Shown: positions 26,909-38,353, counted from the first letter of the stretch. The stretch: DNA of 64,000 nucleotides from Klebsiella aerogenes KCTC 2190 (GCF_000215745.1 NC_015663.1:558001-622000); one strand, 5' to 3'. Notes: generated by a model from the letters alone, not told the origin. Program-made: numbers and translations.

Positions 26909-27628
26909 TTAGCACTTAGGCTTACTGCCTTGCGGCGGCAGATAACGCAGCGGGTCGATGGCCGTGGCGCGATAGCGAATCTGGAAATGCAGCCGTACGG
27001 AATCGGCGTCCGTACTGCCCATGGTCGCAATCTGCTGGCCAATCTTCACGCTCTGGCCGTTGTTAACCATCATCTTATCGTTATGCGCATACGCGGTGAT
27101 GTAATCCTCGTTATGCTTAATCATAATCAGATTACCGTAGCCGCGCAGCTGGTTGCCGACGTAGACCACCTTACCGGCGCCGGCGGCGTAAACCGGCTGG
27201 CCGCGGGTACCGGCGATATCGATACCTTTATTGCCGCCATCGCGGGTGGAGTACGGCATCACCACTTTACCGCTGGTCGGCCAGCGCCAGCAGCGCTGCC
27301 CCACAGGCGGCCATGAGGACTGCGGCACCGCCGATGATGGCGTCACGGCGGCTGTGCGGGTGCTGGAGGATTTTTTCCCGGCTGTGCTGCTTTTTGCTTT
27401 CGAACCGCCGTTAAGTTTCAGCTTCTGCCCGACTTCAATAGTATATGGCGGAGAGATGTTATTCAGGCGCGCCAGATCGCGTACGCTGGTGCCGGTACTA
27501 CGGGAGATCGCATACAGCGTATCGCCGCGTTTCACGGTATAGGTGGACCCAGAATCGGAAGTACTGGAACAGCCGGCTAAAGTCAGGCTAGCAAGCAGCA
27601 TTATCGCGATATAAAAGCGTGTTTTCAT
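26909..27628 (-). CDS. actS: ActS (YgeR), LysM/M23-like amidase activator lipoprotein
   Basis: A 239-residue lipoprotein. The lipobox LAGC places the acylated cysteine near residue 19. A LysM peptidoglycan-binding domain follows (YTVKRGDTLYAISRSTGTSVRDLARLNN), then a low-complexity linker and an M23/LytM domain (KGIDIAGTRGQPVYAAGAGKVVYVG). The catalytic histidines needed for zinc binding are not all present, which is typical of EnvC/NlpD/ActS proteins that activate amidases rather than cut. ActS activates AmiC in envelope stress and cell separation. Start at 27628 follows AGGA. Confidence 0.9.
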   Translation of the reverse strand: MKTRFYIAIMLLASLTLAGCSSTSDSGSTYTVKRGDTLYAISRSTGTSVRDLARLNNISPPYTIEVGQKLKLNGGSKAKSSTAGKKSSSTRTAAVTPSSAVPQSSWPPVGQRCWRWPTSGKVVMPYSTRDGGNKGIDIAGTRGQPVYAAGAGKVVYVGNQLRGYGNLIMIKHNEDYITAYAHNDKMMVNNGQSVKIGQQIATMGSTDADSVRLHFQIRYRATAIDPLRYLPPQGSKPKC

Positions 27629-27810
27629 CAGGCGTCCTGCACTCAACGGTTTCTCATCTCGGCATCATGGGCGAATATCATACCAGCCCGATGGACGATC
27701 CCCAATGTTCTGGGCTTTTTCTACTATTGTTCTCGCCCGACGAATACCTGCAGGGCTTGTTTTGGTAATGCCTTTCTCCCATTTATGGGCTACCCTAGTG
27801 GCCTGAGTAC

Positions 27811-27849
27811 ATGACCCGGCGGGTTTGTGCCGGGTCATTTATTTTTTTC
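27811..27849 (+). terminator. Terminator-like hairpin in the idi leader
   Basis: A 10-bp perfect stem (ATGACCCGGC with its complement, loop GGGTTTGT) is followed by ATTTATTTTTTT and then at once by the idi ribosome binding site. It looks like an intrinsic terminator or attenuator placed just before the start codon. Confidence 0.65.
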
Positions 27850-27859
27850 AGGAGTCGTC

Positions 27860-28414
27860 ATGGCCGGGGAACACGTCATTTTGCTGGATGAGCAAGATAA
27901 ACCCACAGGTATGCTGGAGAAGTATGCCGCCCACACGCTCGATACCCCTTTGCATCTCGCGTTTTCCTGCTGGTTGTTCAATGAGCAAGGCCAGTTCCTG
28001 GTCACGCGCCGCTCGCTTAGCAAAAAAGCCTGGCCCGGCGTGTGGACTAACTCAGTGTGCGGACATCCGCAACAGGGCGAAACCTTCGAGCAGGCCGTCA
28101 CCCGGCGCTGCCGCTTCGAACTGGGCGTCGAGATCGCTGATATTGCCCCCGTCCACCCGGCCTTCCGCTACCGCGCCGTCGCACCGAATGGCATCGTCGA
28201 AAACGAAGTCTGCCCGGTTTTTGCCGCACGCGTGGTCAGCGAACTACAACCTAATGATGATGAAGTCATGGATTATCAGTGGGTTGAGCTGCCGGAAATG
28301 TTAAGCGCGCTGGCCGCTACCCCGTGGGCCTTTAGCCCGTGGATGGTGCTGGAAGCCAAAAACAAAAACGCGCGTCAGGCGTTGATAGACTTTGTCGCGC
28401 GTTTACGCGCGTAA
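27860..28414 (+). CDS. idi: Isopentenyl-diphosphate delta-isomerase
   Basis: A 184-residue Nudix-fold enzyme that interconverts isopentenyl and dimethylallyl diphosphate for isoprenoid synthesis. The active-site cysteine lies in TNSVCGHP (about residue 67) and the glutamate in VENEVCPVF (about residue 116). The Nudix-like helix is around [19 protein letters not shown] at 27860 has AGGAG seven bases upstream; the longer frame from 27827 lies within the terminator hairpin. In E. coli idi is also next to lysS. Confidence 0.95.
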   Translation: MAGEHVILLDEQDKPTGMLEKYAAHTLDTPLHLAFSCWLFNEQGQFLVTRRSLSKKAWPGVWTNSVCGHPQQGETFEQAVTRRCRFELGVEIADIAPVHPAFRYRAVAPNGIVENEVCPVFAARVVSELQPNDDEVMDYQWVELPEMLSALAATPWAFSPWMVLEAKNKNARQALIDFVARLRA

Positions 28415-28475
28415 CCGCGAGTGACGAGCATTAAAGAGCCGGGCTACGCCAGCGACGAACCTTGACATCAAATAT

Positions 28476-28503
28476 AAAAAAACCCGGCAAGCCGGGTTTT
28501 TGC
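28476..28503. terminator. Bidirectional terminator between idi and lysS
   Basis: ACCCGGC and its complement (28482-28488, 28491-28497) have a two-base loop and A/T runs on both sides, serving two convergent genes. Confidence 0.85.
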
Positions 28504-28519
28504 TTTTCGCGAAAAGCGA

Positions 28520-30037
28520 TTATTTCTGCGGACGCATCGCCGGGAACAGAATAACGTCGCGGATGGTGTGGCTGTTAGTGAACAGCATCACCATACGGTC
28601 GATACCGATACCCAGACCGGCGGTCGGCGGCAGGCCGTGCTCCAGCGCGGTGACGTAGTCTTCGTCGTAGAACATCGCTTCGTCGTCGCCGGCGGCTTTC
28701 GCATCAACCTGATCCTGGAAGCGCTGCGCCTGGTCTTCCGCATCGTTCAGCTCGCTAAAGCCGTTACCGATCTCGCGGCCGCCGATGAAGAATTCAAAAC
28801 GGTCGGTGATTTCCGGGTTCACGTCGTTACGACGGGCCAGCGGAGAAACTTCTGCCGGGTATTCGGTGATGAAGGTCGGCTGGATCAGATGCGCTTCCGC
28901 CACTTCTTCGAAGATCTCGGTCACGATACGGCCAAGACCCCAGCTCTTCTCAACTTTGATGCCGATAGACTCAGCGATCGCTTTCGCGGAATCGAAGTTA
29001 TCCAGATCCGCCATCTCGGTTTCCGGACGGTATTTCTTGATAGCTTCACGCATGGTCAGTTTTTCGAACGGCTTGCCGAAATCGAAAGTCTGATCGCCAT
29101 AAGGCACCGCGGTATTACCGAGGATGTCCTGCGCCAGGGTGCGGAACAGGGATTCGGTCAGCTCAATCAGGTCTTTATAATCCGCATAGGCCATATAGAG
29201 TTCCATCATGGTGAACTCTGGGTTGTGGCGAACGGAGATCCCTTCGTTACGGAAGTTACGGTTGATTTCGAAGACGCGTTCGAAGCCGCCAACTACCAGA
29301 CGCTTGAGGTACAGTTCCGGCGCGATACGCAGGTACATGTCCAGATCCAGCGCGTTATGATGGGTGATGAACGGACGCGCGGAAGCGCCGCCTGGGATCA
29401 CCTGCATCATCGGGGTTTCCACTTCCATAAAGCCGCGGCCAACCATGAACTGACGGATGCCAGCCAGGATCTGCGAACGTACTTTGAAAGTGTTACGAGA
29501 TTCGTCGTTGGAGATCAGATCGAGGTAACGCTGACGGTAGCGCGCTTCCTGATCCTGCAGGCCGTGGAATTTGTCCGGCAGCGGGCGCAGGGCTTTGGTC
29601 AGCAGACGCAGTTCGGTGCAGTGGATGGACAGCTCGCCGGTTTTGGTTTTGAACAGCTTACCGCGGGCGGCGATGATGTCGCCGAGATCCCATTTTTTGA
29701 ACTGATCGTTGTAGACGCCTTCCGCCAGGTCATCGCGCGCGACGTACAGCTGAATGCGGCCGCCGACGTCCTGCAGGGTAACGAAAGACGCTTTACCCAT
29801 GATACGACGGGTCATCATGCGGCCAGCAACGGCCACTTCGACATTCAGCGCTTCCAGCTCTTCGTTTTCTTTGGCATCGAAGTCAGCGTGCAGTTGGTCA
29901 GAGGTATGGTCACGACGGAAATCGTTCGGGAATGCGACGCCCTGCTCACGCAGCGCAGCCAGCTTCTCACGACGGGTTTTCAGTTCATTATTAAGGTCAA
30001 TTGCCGCGTCAGCGCCCTGTGCTTGTTGTTCAGACAT
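28520..30037 (-). CDS. lysS: Lysyl-tRNA synthetase (class II)
   Basis: A 505-residue cytosolic enzyme that charges tRNA-Lys. The N-terminal OB-fold anticodon-binding domain covers about residues 60-150 and the class II catalytic domain follows. Motif 2 is [26 protein letters not shown] and motif 3 [13 protein letters not shown] near the C-terminus. It lies 9 bp after prfB, in the same operon as in E. coli. Confidence 0.97.
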   Translation of the reverse strand: MSEQQAQGADAAIDLNNELKTRREKLAALREQGVAFPNDFRRDHTSDQLHADFDAKENEELEALNVEVAVAGRMMTRRIMGKASFVTLQDVGGRIQLYVARDDLAEGVYNDQFKKWDLGDIIAARGKLFKTKTGELSIHCTELRLLTKALRPLPDKFHGLQDQEARYRQRYLDLISNDESRNTFKVRSQILAGIRQFMVGRGFMEVETPMMQVIPGGASARPFITHHNALDLDMYLRIAPELYLKRLVVGGFERVFEINRNFRNEGISVRHNPEFTMMELYMAYADYKDLIELTESLFRTLAQDILGNTAVPYGDQTFDFGKPFEKLTMREAIKKYRPETEMADLDNFDSAKAIAESIGIKVEKSWGLGRIVTEIFEEVAEAHLIQPTFITEYPAEVSPLARRNDVNPEITDRFEFFIGGREIGNGFSELNDAEDQAQRFQDQVDAKAAGDDEAMFYDEDYVTALEHGLPPTAGLGIGIDRMVMLFTNSHTIRDVILFPAMRPQK

Positions 30038-30046
30038 GTTGGTTCC

Positions 30047-31145
30047 TCATAACCCTGCTTTCAAACTTGCTTCGATAAATTGGTCCAGGCTGCCGTCGAG
30101 CACCGCCTGAGTGTTGCGGGTTTCCACCCCGGTGCGCAGATCTTTAATACGCGAGTCGTCCAGCACGTAAGAGCGGATCTGGCTGCCCCAGCCGATGTCG
30201 GATTTGTTATCTTCCATCACCTGCTTCTCGGCATTTTTCTTCTGCATTTCCAGCTCATAAAGCTTCGCTTTCATCTGCTTCATGGCCTGGTCTTTGTTCT
30301 TGTGCTGCGAACGGTCGTTCTGGCACTGCGTCACCAATCCGGTCGGGATATGGGTAATACGCACCGCGGATTCCGTACGGTTAACGTGCTGACCACCGGC
30401 GCCGGACGCGCGGTATACGTCAATGCGCAGGTCGGCTGGGTTAATTTCGATATCGATATCGTCATCAACTTCCGGGTAAACGAACGCCGAACTAAAGGAG
30501 GTATGACGGCGGCCGCCGGAATCGAACGGGCTCTTACGCACCAGGCGGTGAACGCCAGTTTCAGTACGCAGCCAGCCGTAGGCGTAATCGCCAATGATTT
30601 TGATGGTCACGGATTTAATGCCCGCGACTTCACCTTCGGATTCTTCGATGATTTCGGTCTTAAAGCCGCGCGCTTCCGCCCAACGCAGGTACATGCGCAT
30701 CAGCATGCTGGCCCAGTCCTGGGCTTCGGTGCCGCCGGAACCGGCCTGAATATCGAGATAGCAGTCGGCGCTGTCATATTCGCCAGAGAACATGCGGCGG
30801 AACTCAAGCTGCGCCAGCTTCTCTTCCAGCCCGTCCAGCTCGGCAACCGCTTCGTTGAAGGTCTCTTCGTCTTCGGCTTCTACCGCCAGCTCCAGCAGTC
30901 CGGCGACATCTTCCAGACCCTGGGTCATCTGATCCAGCGTTTCGACGATAGCTTCCAGGGAAGAACGTTCTTTGCCCAGCGCCTGTGCGCGCTCAGGTTC
31001 GTTCCAGACGTCCGGCTGTTCCAGCTCGGCGTTTACTTCTTCGAGACGCTCTTTCTTCGCATCGTAGTCAAAGATACCCCCTAAGAACGTCGGAGCGCTC
31101 CGTGAGGTCCTGAATGCGGTTTTTTACCGGATTTATTTCAAACAT
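30047..31145 (-). CDS. prfB: Peptide chain release factor 2, programmed +1 frameshift
   Basis: RF2 ends translation at UAA and UGA codons. The gene starts at 31145 ([20 protein letters not shown]...) and meets an in-frame TGA after 25 codons. A +1 shift there joins the long frame; total length is 1099 nt, giving 365 residues after removing one base. The stop-recognition tripeptide SPF (in RKSPFDSGG) and the GGQ catalytic motif (SGAGGQHVN, about residue 250) are intact. Any annotation beginning at 30928 would miss the N-terminus. Confidence 0.97.
31068..31089 (-). promoter_or_regulatory. RF2 autoregulatory frameshift site
   Basis: On the minus strand an AGGGGG Shine-Dalgarno-like sequence lies a few bases upstream of TAT CTT TGA C. 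The slip codon CTT is at 31073-31071 and the stop TGA at 31070-31068. Low RF2 lets the ribosome slip +1, as established for E. coli prfB. Confidence 0.95.
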
Positions 31146-31230
31146 GGTCGGTTTCTTTTAATGGATTTGTCAAAATGCGGTGATAAGAGCGGAATTCTAC
31201 CGGATTCGCGCCCTTATTAATACACTGTTG

Positions 31231-32964
31231 TCAATTTGGCCAGAGGTGATCGATGATCAGCTGCAGGCTACGGTTGCCGCGGAACTCGTTGATGTCGAGC
31301 TTGTAGGCTAACTGTACTTCACGCACGCCGTTATCCGGCCAAATGGAAGTATCGATGTTGAAGGCAATACCGTCCAGCAGCGGCCCGCCGTCAACCGGCT
31401 CGACCATCACTTTCAGATGACGCTCGCCCACCAGCCGCTGCTGCAGCAGGCGGAAACGGCCATCAAACAGCGGTTCCGGGAACATCTGCCCCCATGGCCC
31501 GGCATCGCGCAGCATCTGCGCCACTTCCATGCTCATCTCCGCCGCCGCCAGCGGGCCGTCGGAAACCACCTCACCCTGCAATAATGCGGGATCCAGCCAC
31601 TCGGTCACCAGCTCGCCGAAGCGCTGTTGAAACTCTTCAAAACGCGCCTCTTCCAGCGATAAGCCCGCCGCCATCGCGTGGCCGCCAAACTTCAGGATTA
31701 ACCCAGGATAAAGCGTATCAAGGCGCTCCAGCGCATCGCGCATGTGCAGCCCCTGAATGGAGCGGCCAGAACCTTTGAGCGTGCCGTCGCCGGTAGGCGC
31801 AAAAGCGATAACCGGGCGATGGAAGCGCTCTTTAATCCGTGATGCCAGAATGCCGACCACCCCCTGATGCCATTGCGGATGGTACATCGCCAGCCCGCCG
31901 GGCAGGGTGTCGCTACTGCGTTCCAGCTGCTGGCACAGAGTCAGCGCTTCGGCCTGCATCCCCTGCTCAATCTCTTTGCGCGTCTGGTTAAGCGCATCGA
32001 GCTCATTGGCCAGCACCCGCGCTTCGCCGATGTTATCGCACAGCAGCAGTGCAACGCCGACGGACATATCATCCAGCCGTCCCGCAGCATTCAGGCGCGG
32101 CCCGAGGGCGAAACCGAGATCGCTGGCGGCAAGCTTTTGCGGATCGCGGTTGGAAATTTCCAGCAGCGCTTTAATGCCTGGCCGACATTTTCCGGCGCGA
32201 ATGCGGCTTAACCCCTGCCAAGTCAGGATGCGGTTGTTGGCATCTAACGGCACCACGTCCGCAACGGTGCCCAGCGCCACTAAATCCAGCAGCTCGGCAA
32301 GGTTTGGCGCGGCGATACCGCGGGCCTCGAACCAGCCGTTATCGCGCAGGAAGGTGCGCAGCGCCAGCATCAGATAAAACGCCACCCCGACCCCGGCCAG
32401 TGATTTTGACGGGAAGTCGCAATCGCGCAGGTTAGGGTTAACGATGGCCTCCGCCGCCGGCAGCGTATCGCCCGGCAGGTGGTGATCGGTCACCAGCACC
32501 GGGATACCGAGCTTATGGGCGTGATCGACGCCGGCATGTGATGAAATGCCGTTATCGACGGTCATGATCATCTGCGCGCCGCGCGCGTGCGCCTGCTCGA
32601 CCACTTCCGGGCTTAAACCATAGCCGTCTTCAAAACGGTTCGGCACCAGATAGGAAACGTTACCGTAGCCCAGCGCGCGCAAGGCGAGCACGCTGAGCGC
32701 GGTACTGGTGGCGCCATCGGCGTCAAAATCGCCGACCACCACAATATGTAACCCTTTCTGGAAAGCGTCATGCAGCATTTCAACGGCTTTTTCAACGCCG
32801 GTGAGTTGCGTCCATGGCAACATGCCTTTGACGCCGCGTTCCAGCTCCTGCGCGCTGCGCACGCCGCGGCTGGCATACAGCCGCTGCAGCAGCGGCGGCA
32901 GGTCGGCGGGAAGGTCGACGCCATCAACCGCCTCGCGGCGGCGTAGTTGTATCTGTTGTTTCAC
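31231..32964 (-). CDS. recJ: Single-strand-specific exonuclease RecJ
   Basis: A 577-residue 5'-3' exonuclease of the DHH family used in RecF recombination and mismatch repair. Metal-binding motifs are in order: VVGDFDADGATST near residue 75, TVDNGISSHAG, and VTDHHLPGD (the DHH motif) near residue 160. A C-terminal DHHA1-like domain has KFGGHAMAAGLSL. Five bp follow dsbC. Confidence 0.96.
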   Translation of the reverse strand: MKQQIQLRRREAVDGVDLPADLPPLLQRLYASRGVRSAQELERGVKGMLPWTQLTGVEKAVEMLHDAFQKGLHIVVVGDFDADGATSTALSVLALRALGYGNVSYLVPNRFEDGYGLSPEVVEQAHARGAQMIMTVDNGISSHAGVDHAHKLGIPVLVTDHHLPGDTLPAAEAIVNPNLRDCDFPSKSLAGVGVAFYLMLALRTFLRDNGWFEARGIAAPNLAELLDLVALGTVADVVPLDANNRILTWQGLSRIRAGKCRPGIKALLEISNRDPQKLAASDLGFALGPRLNAAGRLDDMSVGVALLLCDNIGEARVLANELDALNQTRKEIEQGMQAEALTLCQQLERSSDTLPGGLAMYHPQWHQGVVGILASRIKERFHRPVIAFAPTGDGTLKGSGRSIQGLHMRDALERLDTLYPGLILKFGGHAMAAGLSLEEARFEEFQQRFGELVTEWLDPALLQGEVVSDGPLAAAEMSMEVAQMLRDAGPWGQMFPEPLFDGRFRLLQQRLVGERHLKVMVEPVDGGPLLDGIAFNIDTSIWPDNGVREVQLAYKLDINEFRGNRSLQLIIDHLWPN

Positions 32965-32969
32965 GCGAA

Positions 32970-33683
32970 TCAGTTACCGCTTGTCTGTTTTTGATGCTCG
33001 TCGAGGAAAGCTTTAAGCTCTTTCGGCCCCTGATAGCCCGGCAGCACCATGCCGTTGCTGAGAACCATCGCCGGGGTGCCGTTGACGCCCATTTGCACCC
33101 CGAGGGTATAATGTTTGGCGATATCTACGCTGCAGCTCGCCGGCTGTACGCCTTTACCATTCATGGCGTCATCCAGCGCTTTATTACGATCTTTCGCACA
33201 CCAGATCGCTTTCATATCCTGCTCGGCCTGGCTTTGCAGCCCCTGGCGCGGGAAGGCCAGATAGCGCACGGTGATCCCCAGCGCGTTATAGTCGCTCATC
33301 TGCTCGTGCAGCTTGTGGCAGTAGCCGCAGGTGATGTCGGTAAAGACGGTAATGACATGCTGCTCCTTCGGCGCTTTATAGACAATCATCTCTTTGGTTA
33401 AGGCGTTCAGCTTGCCGACCAGCAACTGGTTGGTGACGTTAACCGGCTGCGCGCCGCTGACGTCATACATCGGTCCCTGAATAATGTGTTTGCCATCGTC
33501 AGTGACGTACAGCACGCCGCTGTCGGTGAGCACCGTGCTCATCCCGGAAACCGGCGACGGCTGGATATCGGTGCTCTGCACACCCAGTTTCGCCAGCGAC
33601 TGTTTGATCGCCGCGCTATCGGCATGCGCCGCGCCGGAGAGTGAAGCCGCCAGCAGGGTGAACATCAATAAACCTTTTTTCAT
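32970..33683 (-). CDS. dsbC: Thiol:disulfide isomerase DsbC
   Basis: A 237-residue periplasmic homodimer that rearranges wrong disulfides. Signal peptide to about AAHA (residue 20), then an N-terminal dimerisation domain and a thioredoxin-fold domain with active site CGYC (TDITCGYCHKLHE) and cis-proline in NGTPAMV. A second disulfide pair is available (WCAKD, PASCSVD). In the xerD-dsbC-recJ operon as in E. coli. Confidence 0.97.
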   Translation of the reverse strand: MKKGLLMFTLLAASLSGAAHADSAAIKQSLAKLGVQSTDIQPSPVSGMSTVLTDSGVLYVTDDGKHIIQGPMYDVSGAQPVNVTNQLLVGKLNALTKEMIVYKAPKEQHVITVFTDITCGYCHKLHEQMSDYNALGITVRYLAFPRQGLQSQAEQDMKAIWCAKDRNKALDDAMNGKGVQPASCSVDIAKHYTLGVQMGVNGTPAMVLSNGMVLPGYQGPKELKAFLDEHQKQTSGN

Positions 33684-33705
33684 ACTCAGTCCTTTTATTC
33701 AGCAC

Positions 33706-34602
33706 TCACGCCCGCGGGTGATGCTGTTGATGAAGTTGTCGTAAACGTTCGGTCGCCACGTGGGTGTAGATCTGCGTGGTGGAGAGATCGCTGTGTCCTA
33801 ACAGCATCTGTACCACGCGTAAATCGGCGCCGTGATTGAGCAAATGCGTGGCAAACGCATGACGCAACACGTGCGGGGAGAGCTTCGCGCTGTCGATCCC
33901 CGCCAGTACGGCATAGTGTTTAATGCGGTGCCAGAAGGTCTGGCGCGTCATCTGCTGCGCGCGCTGGCTGGGGAAAAGCACGTCCGAAGCCACGCCGTTC
34001 AGCAGCCACGGGCGGCCGTATTCAAGGTAATTTTCTACCCATGACACCGCCTCTTCGCCCAGCGGCACCAGCCGCTCTTTGTTGCCTTTACCAATGACCC
34101 GCAGTACGCCCTGTCGCAGGCTGATATCGCTCATCGTCAGGCCAACCAGTTCGGAGACGCGCAGGCCGGTGGCATACAGCACTTCCAGCATCGCCTTATC
34201 GCGCAACTCCAGCGGCTGCTCCACCAGCGGCGCCTGCAGCAGACGCTCAACCTGCGCCTCGCTGAGATCTTTCGGCAGCCGCTGCGGCAGCTTCGGCGAA
34301 GCCAGCAGCGCGCTGGGATCGTCCGGGCGGACTTTCTCCCGGTACAAATGCTGGAAGAAGCGGCGCACGGCGCTAAGCAGCCGTGCGGTACTGGTCGCTT
34401 TGTAGCCGCCGGTTTGCCGCTCGGCCAGCAGCGCCTGTAAATCGTCGCTGCCGACGCTCGCCAGCGACAGCCCGCGATGATGCAGCCACTCCACGAGCAT
34501 CGTCAAATCGCGACGATAGGCGCTGAGCGTGTTCTCCGCCAGATTACGCTCCAGCCAAAGGGCATCGAGAAACTGTTCAATTTGTGCCAGATCCTGTTTC
34601 AC
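33706..34602 (-). CDS. xerD: Tyrosine recombinase XerD
   Basis: A 298-residue recombinase that with XerC resolves chromosome dimers at dif. Conserved residues: R in ATGLRVSELVG, H-x-x-R in SPHVLRHAFATHLL, H in LLGHSDLS, and the nucleophile in TTQIYTHVAT. Length matches E. coli (298). First gene of the xerD-dsbC-recJ-prfB-lysS array. Confidence 0.97.
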   Translation of the reverse strand: MKQDLAQIEQFLDALWLERNLAENTLSAYRRDLTMLVEWLHHRGLSLASVGSDDLQALLAERQTGGYKATSTARLLSAVRRFFQHLYREKVRPDDPSALLASPKLPQRLPKDLSEAQVERLLQAPLVEQPLELRDKAMLEVLYATGLRVSELVGLTMSDISLRQGVLRVIGKGNKERLVPLGEEAVSWVENYLEYGRPWLLNGVASDVLFPSQRAQQMTRQTFWHRIKHYAVLAGIDSAKLSPHVLRHAFATHLLNHGADLRVVQMLLGHSDLSTTQIYTHVATERLRQLHQQHHPRA

Positions 34603-34702
34603 ATCGGCCTCTTTGTTCGTTATACGCCCTCATTATGCCTTAAGAGGCCGCCTTTCTGGTACACTGGGCGCAATTCACGGCAAGAATTGAGACGTTTACG
34701 CG

Positions 34703-35224
34703 ATGAATATAGGTCTTTTTTACGGCTCCAGTACCTGCTACACCGAAATGGCCGCGGAAAAAATCCGCGATATCATCGGCCCCGAGCTGGTGACGCTGCA
34801 TAATCTGAAAGATGACTCCCCCGCGCTGATGAGCCAGTACGACGTGCTGATTCTCGGCATCCCGACCTGGGATTTCGGCGAAATTCAGGAAGACTGGGAA
34901 GCGGTCTGGGAACAGCTCGACGCCTTAGATCTGAATGGCAAAATCGTCGCGCTGTACGGCATGGGCGATCAGCTTGGTTACGGCGAATGGTTCCTTGATG
35001 CGCTGGGGATGCTGCACGATAAGCTGGCGACCAAAGGCGTGAAGTTTGTCGGCTACTGGCCAACCGAGGGCTATGAGTTCACCAGCCCGAAACCGGTTAT
35101 CGCCGATGGCCAACTGTTTGTCGGCCTGGCGCTGGATGAAACCAATCAGTACGACCTGAGCGATGAGCGCATCCAGAACTGGTGCGAGCAGATCCTCGGC
35201 GAAATGGCGGAGCACTTCGCCTGA
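34703..35224 (+). CDS. fldB: Flavodoxin FldB
   Basis: A 173-residue FMN-binding electron carrier. The FMN phosphate loop is GSSTCYTE near the N-terminus, with [13 protein letters not shown] later, as in FldB. It is divergent from xerD with a 100-bp shared promoter region. In E. coli fldB belongs to the SoxRS-regulated genes; no SoxS box was checked here. Confidence 0.95.
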   Translation: MNIGLFYGSSTCYTEMAAEKIRDIIGPELVTLHNLKDDSPALMSQYDVLILGIPTWDFGEIQEDWEAVWEQLDALDLNGKIVALYGMGDQLGYGEWFLDALGMLHDKLATKGVKFVGYWPTEGYEFTSPKPVIADGQLFVGLALDETNQYDLSDERIQNWCEQILGEMAEHFA

Positions 35225-35231
35225 TCCTGAG

Positions 35232-35642
35232 TTAGTCGTGCGCCGGTTTTTGCAGCACCAGCCGGCGCAAATCCCGCCATTCTCCCGCATCCATACTATC
35301 CGCCGCCACCCACAAATGCTGGCTACGGCCGGTTTCCGCATGCTTCAGGCGCAGCAGCATCCCGCTGCTGATAACCCATGGCGTCCCGACGATATCCCAT
35401 TCCGTTTTTTGCCACCGTAAACGGGAATCGATCAACAGCTTAATTTCTCCCTGGCAGGCGTGGATCCGCCGCTGGCTGCGCACGCAGTCAAACACCACCA
35501 GCGATAGCAACAGGAGCCAAATCGGGGTGTAGCTTAACGGCCAGGGCATGAGCAGCACTATCGCCGCCACCACCCCGTGCAGCAGCAGCGAGAACCACTG
35601 CGAACGCCAGGAAATACGTAAATCAGATTGCCACAGGACCAC
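35232..35642 (-). CDS. cptA: CptA (YgfX) membrane protein
   Basis: A 136-residue inner membrane protein with two adjacent membrane segments (about residues 16-55, separated by PLSYTP) and a soluble C-terminal domain. It matches YgfX, described as the toxin of the CptBA pair that acts on FtsZ/MreB, although the partner SdhE is better known as a flavinylation factor. It overlaps sdhE by 20 bp, which implies coupled translation. Confidence 0.9.
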   Translation of the reverse strand: MVLWQSDLRISWRSQWFSLLLHGVVAAIVLLMPWPLSYTPIWLLLLSLVVFDCVRSQRRIHACQGEIKLLIDSRLRWQKTEWDIVGTPWVISSGMLLRLKHAETGRSQHLWVAADSMDAGEWRDLRRLVLQKPAHD

Positions 35643-35889
35643 GTTCCCGATTCCGAGTCTGGATTAAATTAATCATCCGTTGAAGTTGCGCATCTGCCGG
35701 CTTGCCGTGATTCATCAGCCAGTTAAACAGATCCGGATCATCGTTCTCCAGCAAACGGATGAACAGGCGCTTGTCGTCATCGCTGAGCGTGTCGTACTCA
35801 TACTCGAAAAACGGCATGATGGAGATATCGAGTTCGCGCATACCGCGGCGGCATGCCCAGTGGATGCGAGCTTTGTTGTTAATGTCCAT
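35623..35889 (-). CDS. sdhE: Succinate dehydrogenase assembly factor SdhE
   Basis: An 88-residue protein that helps attach FAD to SdhA and FrdA. The signature RRGMRELD is at about residues 14-21. Length is normal (88). Also called CptB in the toxin-antitoxin view of this operon. Confidence 0.96.
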   Translation of the reverse strand: MDINNKARIHWACRRGMRELDISIMPFFEYEYDTLSDDDKRLFIRLLENDDPDLFNWLMNHGKPADAQLQRMINLIQTRNRERGPVAI

Positions 35890-36112
35890 GTTGTCCTTCC
35901 AGCATCAAGATATAGCTTAGTTTAACCCTTTTTAGGCACTTACTTTACAGTAATATCGCCTTGTGCGAGCAGCATTCCATAAAAGCCCAAAATCCGGTTG
36001 GCTATTCACCGCATCCTGAGGGCACAAATGGCTTGCCGAAAGCGCTTGCATTGCACCATAGCTCTTTTACCATTAGTCATTCACTCTGCGTTAAGCTATT
36101 CAGGATATGACT

Positions 36113-37096
36113 ATGGCTTTTACACCTTTTCCTCCGCGTCAGCCCTCTTTTTCCGCTCGTCTGCCGTTAACGCTGATGACGCTGGATGATTGGGCGCTGG
36201 CGACGATTACCGGTCCGGATGGCGAGAAGTATCTGCAGGGGCAGATCACCGCCGATGTCAGCCATTTAACCGCCGATCAGCATCTGCTTGCCGCGCACTG
36301 TGATGCCAAAGGCAAAATGTGGAGCAACCTGCGCGTCTTCCACCGCGACGGCGGTTTCGCGTGGATTGAGCGCCGCAGCCTGCGCGAAGCGCAGCTGACC
36401 GAACTGAAAAAATATGCCGTCTTCTCCAAAGTCACCATCGCCGCAAACGACGATCTGGTCCTGCTGGGCGTTGCCGGTTTCCAGGCGCGCGCCGCGCTGG
36501 CTCCATTGTTCGCCGCGCTGCCGGACGCTGGTAAACCGGTGGTCACCGAAGGCGTGACCAGCCTGCTGTGGTTTGAACATCCTGCCGAACGCTTCCTGCT
36601 GGTGACCGATGCCGACACCGCCAACCGGGTGACAGACGCGCTGCGCGGCGAAGCGCAGCTTAACAACAGCCAGCAGTGGCTGGCGCTGAACATCGAGGCC
36701 GGTCTGCCGGTTATCGACAGCGTAAACAGCGCGCAGTTCATTCCGCAGGCGACCAACCTGCAAGCGTTGGGCGGTATCAGCTTCAAGAAAGGCTGCTACA
36801 CCGGCCAGGAAATGGTCGCCCGGGCGAAATTCCGCGGCGCCAATAAACGCGCGCTGTGGACGCTGGCGGGTACCGCCAGCCGGGTGCCGGAAGCCGGGGA
36901 AGATCTGGAGCTGAAAATGGGCGACAACTGGCGCCGCACCGGTACGGTGCTGGCAGCCGTACAGTTGGATGACGGAAGCCTGATGGTCCAGGTGGTGATG
37001 AATAACGATATGGAACCGGACAGCGTGTTCCGCGTGCGTGATGATGCCGGCAGCCTGAGCATCAAGCCATTGCCGTATTCGCTGGAAGAAGATTAA
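36113..37096 (+). CDS. ygfZ: YgfZ, folate-binding iron-sulfur repair protein
   Basis: A 327-residue protein related to GcvT that uses folate to help maintain iron-sulfur enzymes such as MiaB. The invariant motif KGCYTGQE is at about residue 225. Start at 36113 ([10 protein letters not shown]) agrees with E. coli and has AGGA seven bases before it; the ATG at 36107 is too close to that site. Divergent from sdhE. Confidence 0.96.
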   Translation: MAFTPFPPRQPSFSARLPLTLMTLDDWALATITGPDGEKYLQGQITADVSHLTADQHLLAAHCDAKGKMWSNLRVFHRDGGFAWIERRSLREAQLTELKKYAVFSKVTIAANDDLVLLGVAGFQARAALAPLFAALPDAGKPVVTEGVTSLLWFEHPAERFLLVTDADTANRVTDALRGEAQLNNSQQWLALNIEAGLPVIDSVNSAQFIPQATNLQALGGISFKKGCYTGQEMVARAKFRGANKRALWTLAGTASRVPEAGEDLELKMGDNWRRTGTVLAAVQLDDGSLMVQVVMNNDMEPDSVFRVRDDAGSLSIKPLPYSLEED

Positions 37097-37106
37097 GGAA
37101 CAGTTC

Positions 37107-37137
37107 CCGGCTTGCGGCGCTTGCGCCTTAGCCGGGC
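37107..37137. repeat. REP-like hairpin after ygfZ
   Basis: CCCGGCTTGCGGCGC followed by GCGCCTTAGCCGGG forms a long imperfect hairpin of the enterobacterial REP type, between the convergent genes ygfZ and yqfA. Confidence 0.6.
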
Positions 37138-37194
37138 TACCAGCCTGCAGAATATCGTGACCGCGGCAAGCGCAGCGCCGCCGTGGACGTTTGA

Positions 37195-37899
<705 letters not shown>

Positions 37900-38018
37900 T
37901 TAACTGAGAATGATTCCAGTGAACACCTGTTAGCTAAAATAAAACGATGTATATTTGTAAATACATTAAAATCATAGTGTTACAACAATATTTCAACTAA
38001 CAGTTGTGCTGGTTTTAT

Positions 38019-38330
38019 TTAAAGACGTTTGAATTCAATAACATAAAACCGATCTTCCGCAGGATAGATTTCACTGATGACCTGCCGCAGTTGTTCGAGG
38101 GTCATATTCTCCTGTTGAGCATGCTGTTCAGTTAGCGTGTCGAGGGTCACCGTTGAGGTCGCGGTAACGGCGATAGTGCAGAAGTAGCCGTCATCTTCAT
38201 AGCGTCCGACGCGCAGCACATCACCGGCCTTAAAGTGCGACTCCGCCGCATCGCGAATGGTGATCGTTTTGCGCCCGGCCAGGATGTCGTCCTGAAAACG
38301 CTGAAAAAAGGTAATGTCATTAGCCTGCAT
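38019..38330 (-). CDS. yqfB: YqfB, ASCH-domain N4-acetylcytidine amidohydrolase
   Basis: A 103-residue ASCH-domain protein. E. coli YqfB hydrolyses N4-acetylcytidine to cytidine. The catalytic lysine/threonine area [14 protein letters not shown] is at about residues 18-31 and a glutamate is available in YVIEFKRL. Divergent from the RpiR-type regulator by 23 bp, so their promoters overlap. Confidence 0.94.
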   Translation of the reverse strand: MQANDITFFQRFQDDILAGRKTITIRDAAESHFKAGDVLRVGRYEDDGYFCTIAVTATSTVTLDTLTEQHAQQENMTLEQLRQVISEIYPAEDRFYVIEFKRL

Positions 38331-38353
38331 GATATAATTCCGTCCTGGTCTTT

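Noticed and set aside
28568..30052. 494-codon plus-strand open frame opposite lysS
   Set aside because: Exact antisense shadow of lysS caused by GC-rich codon use.
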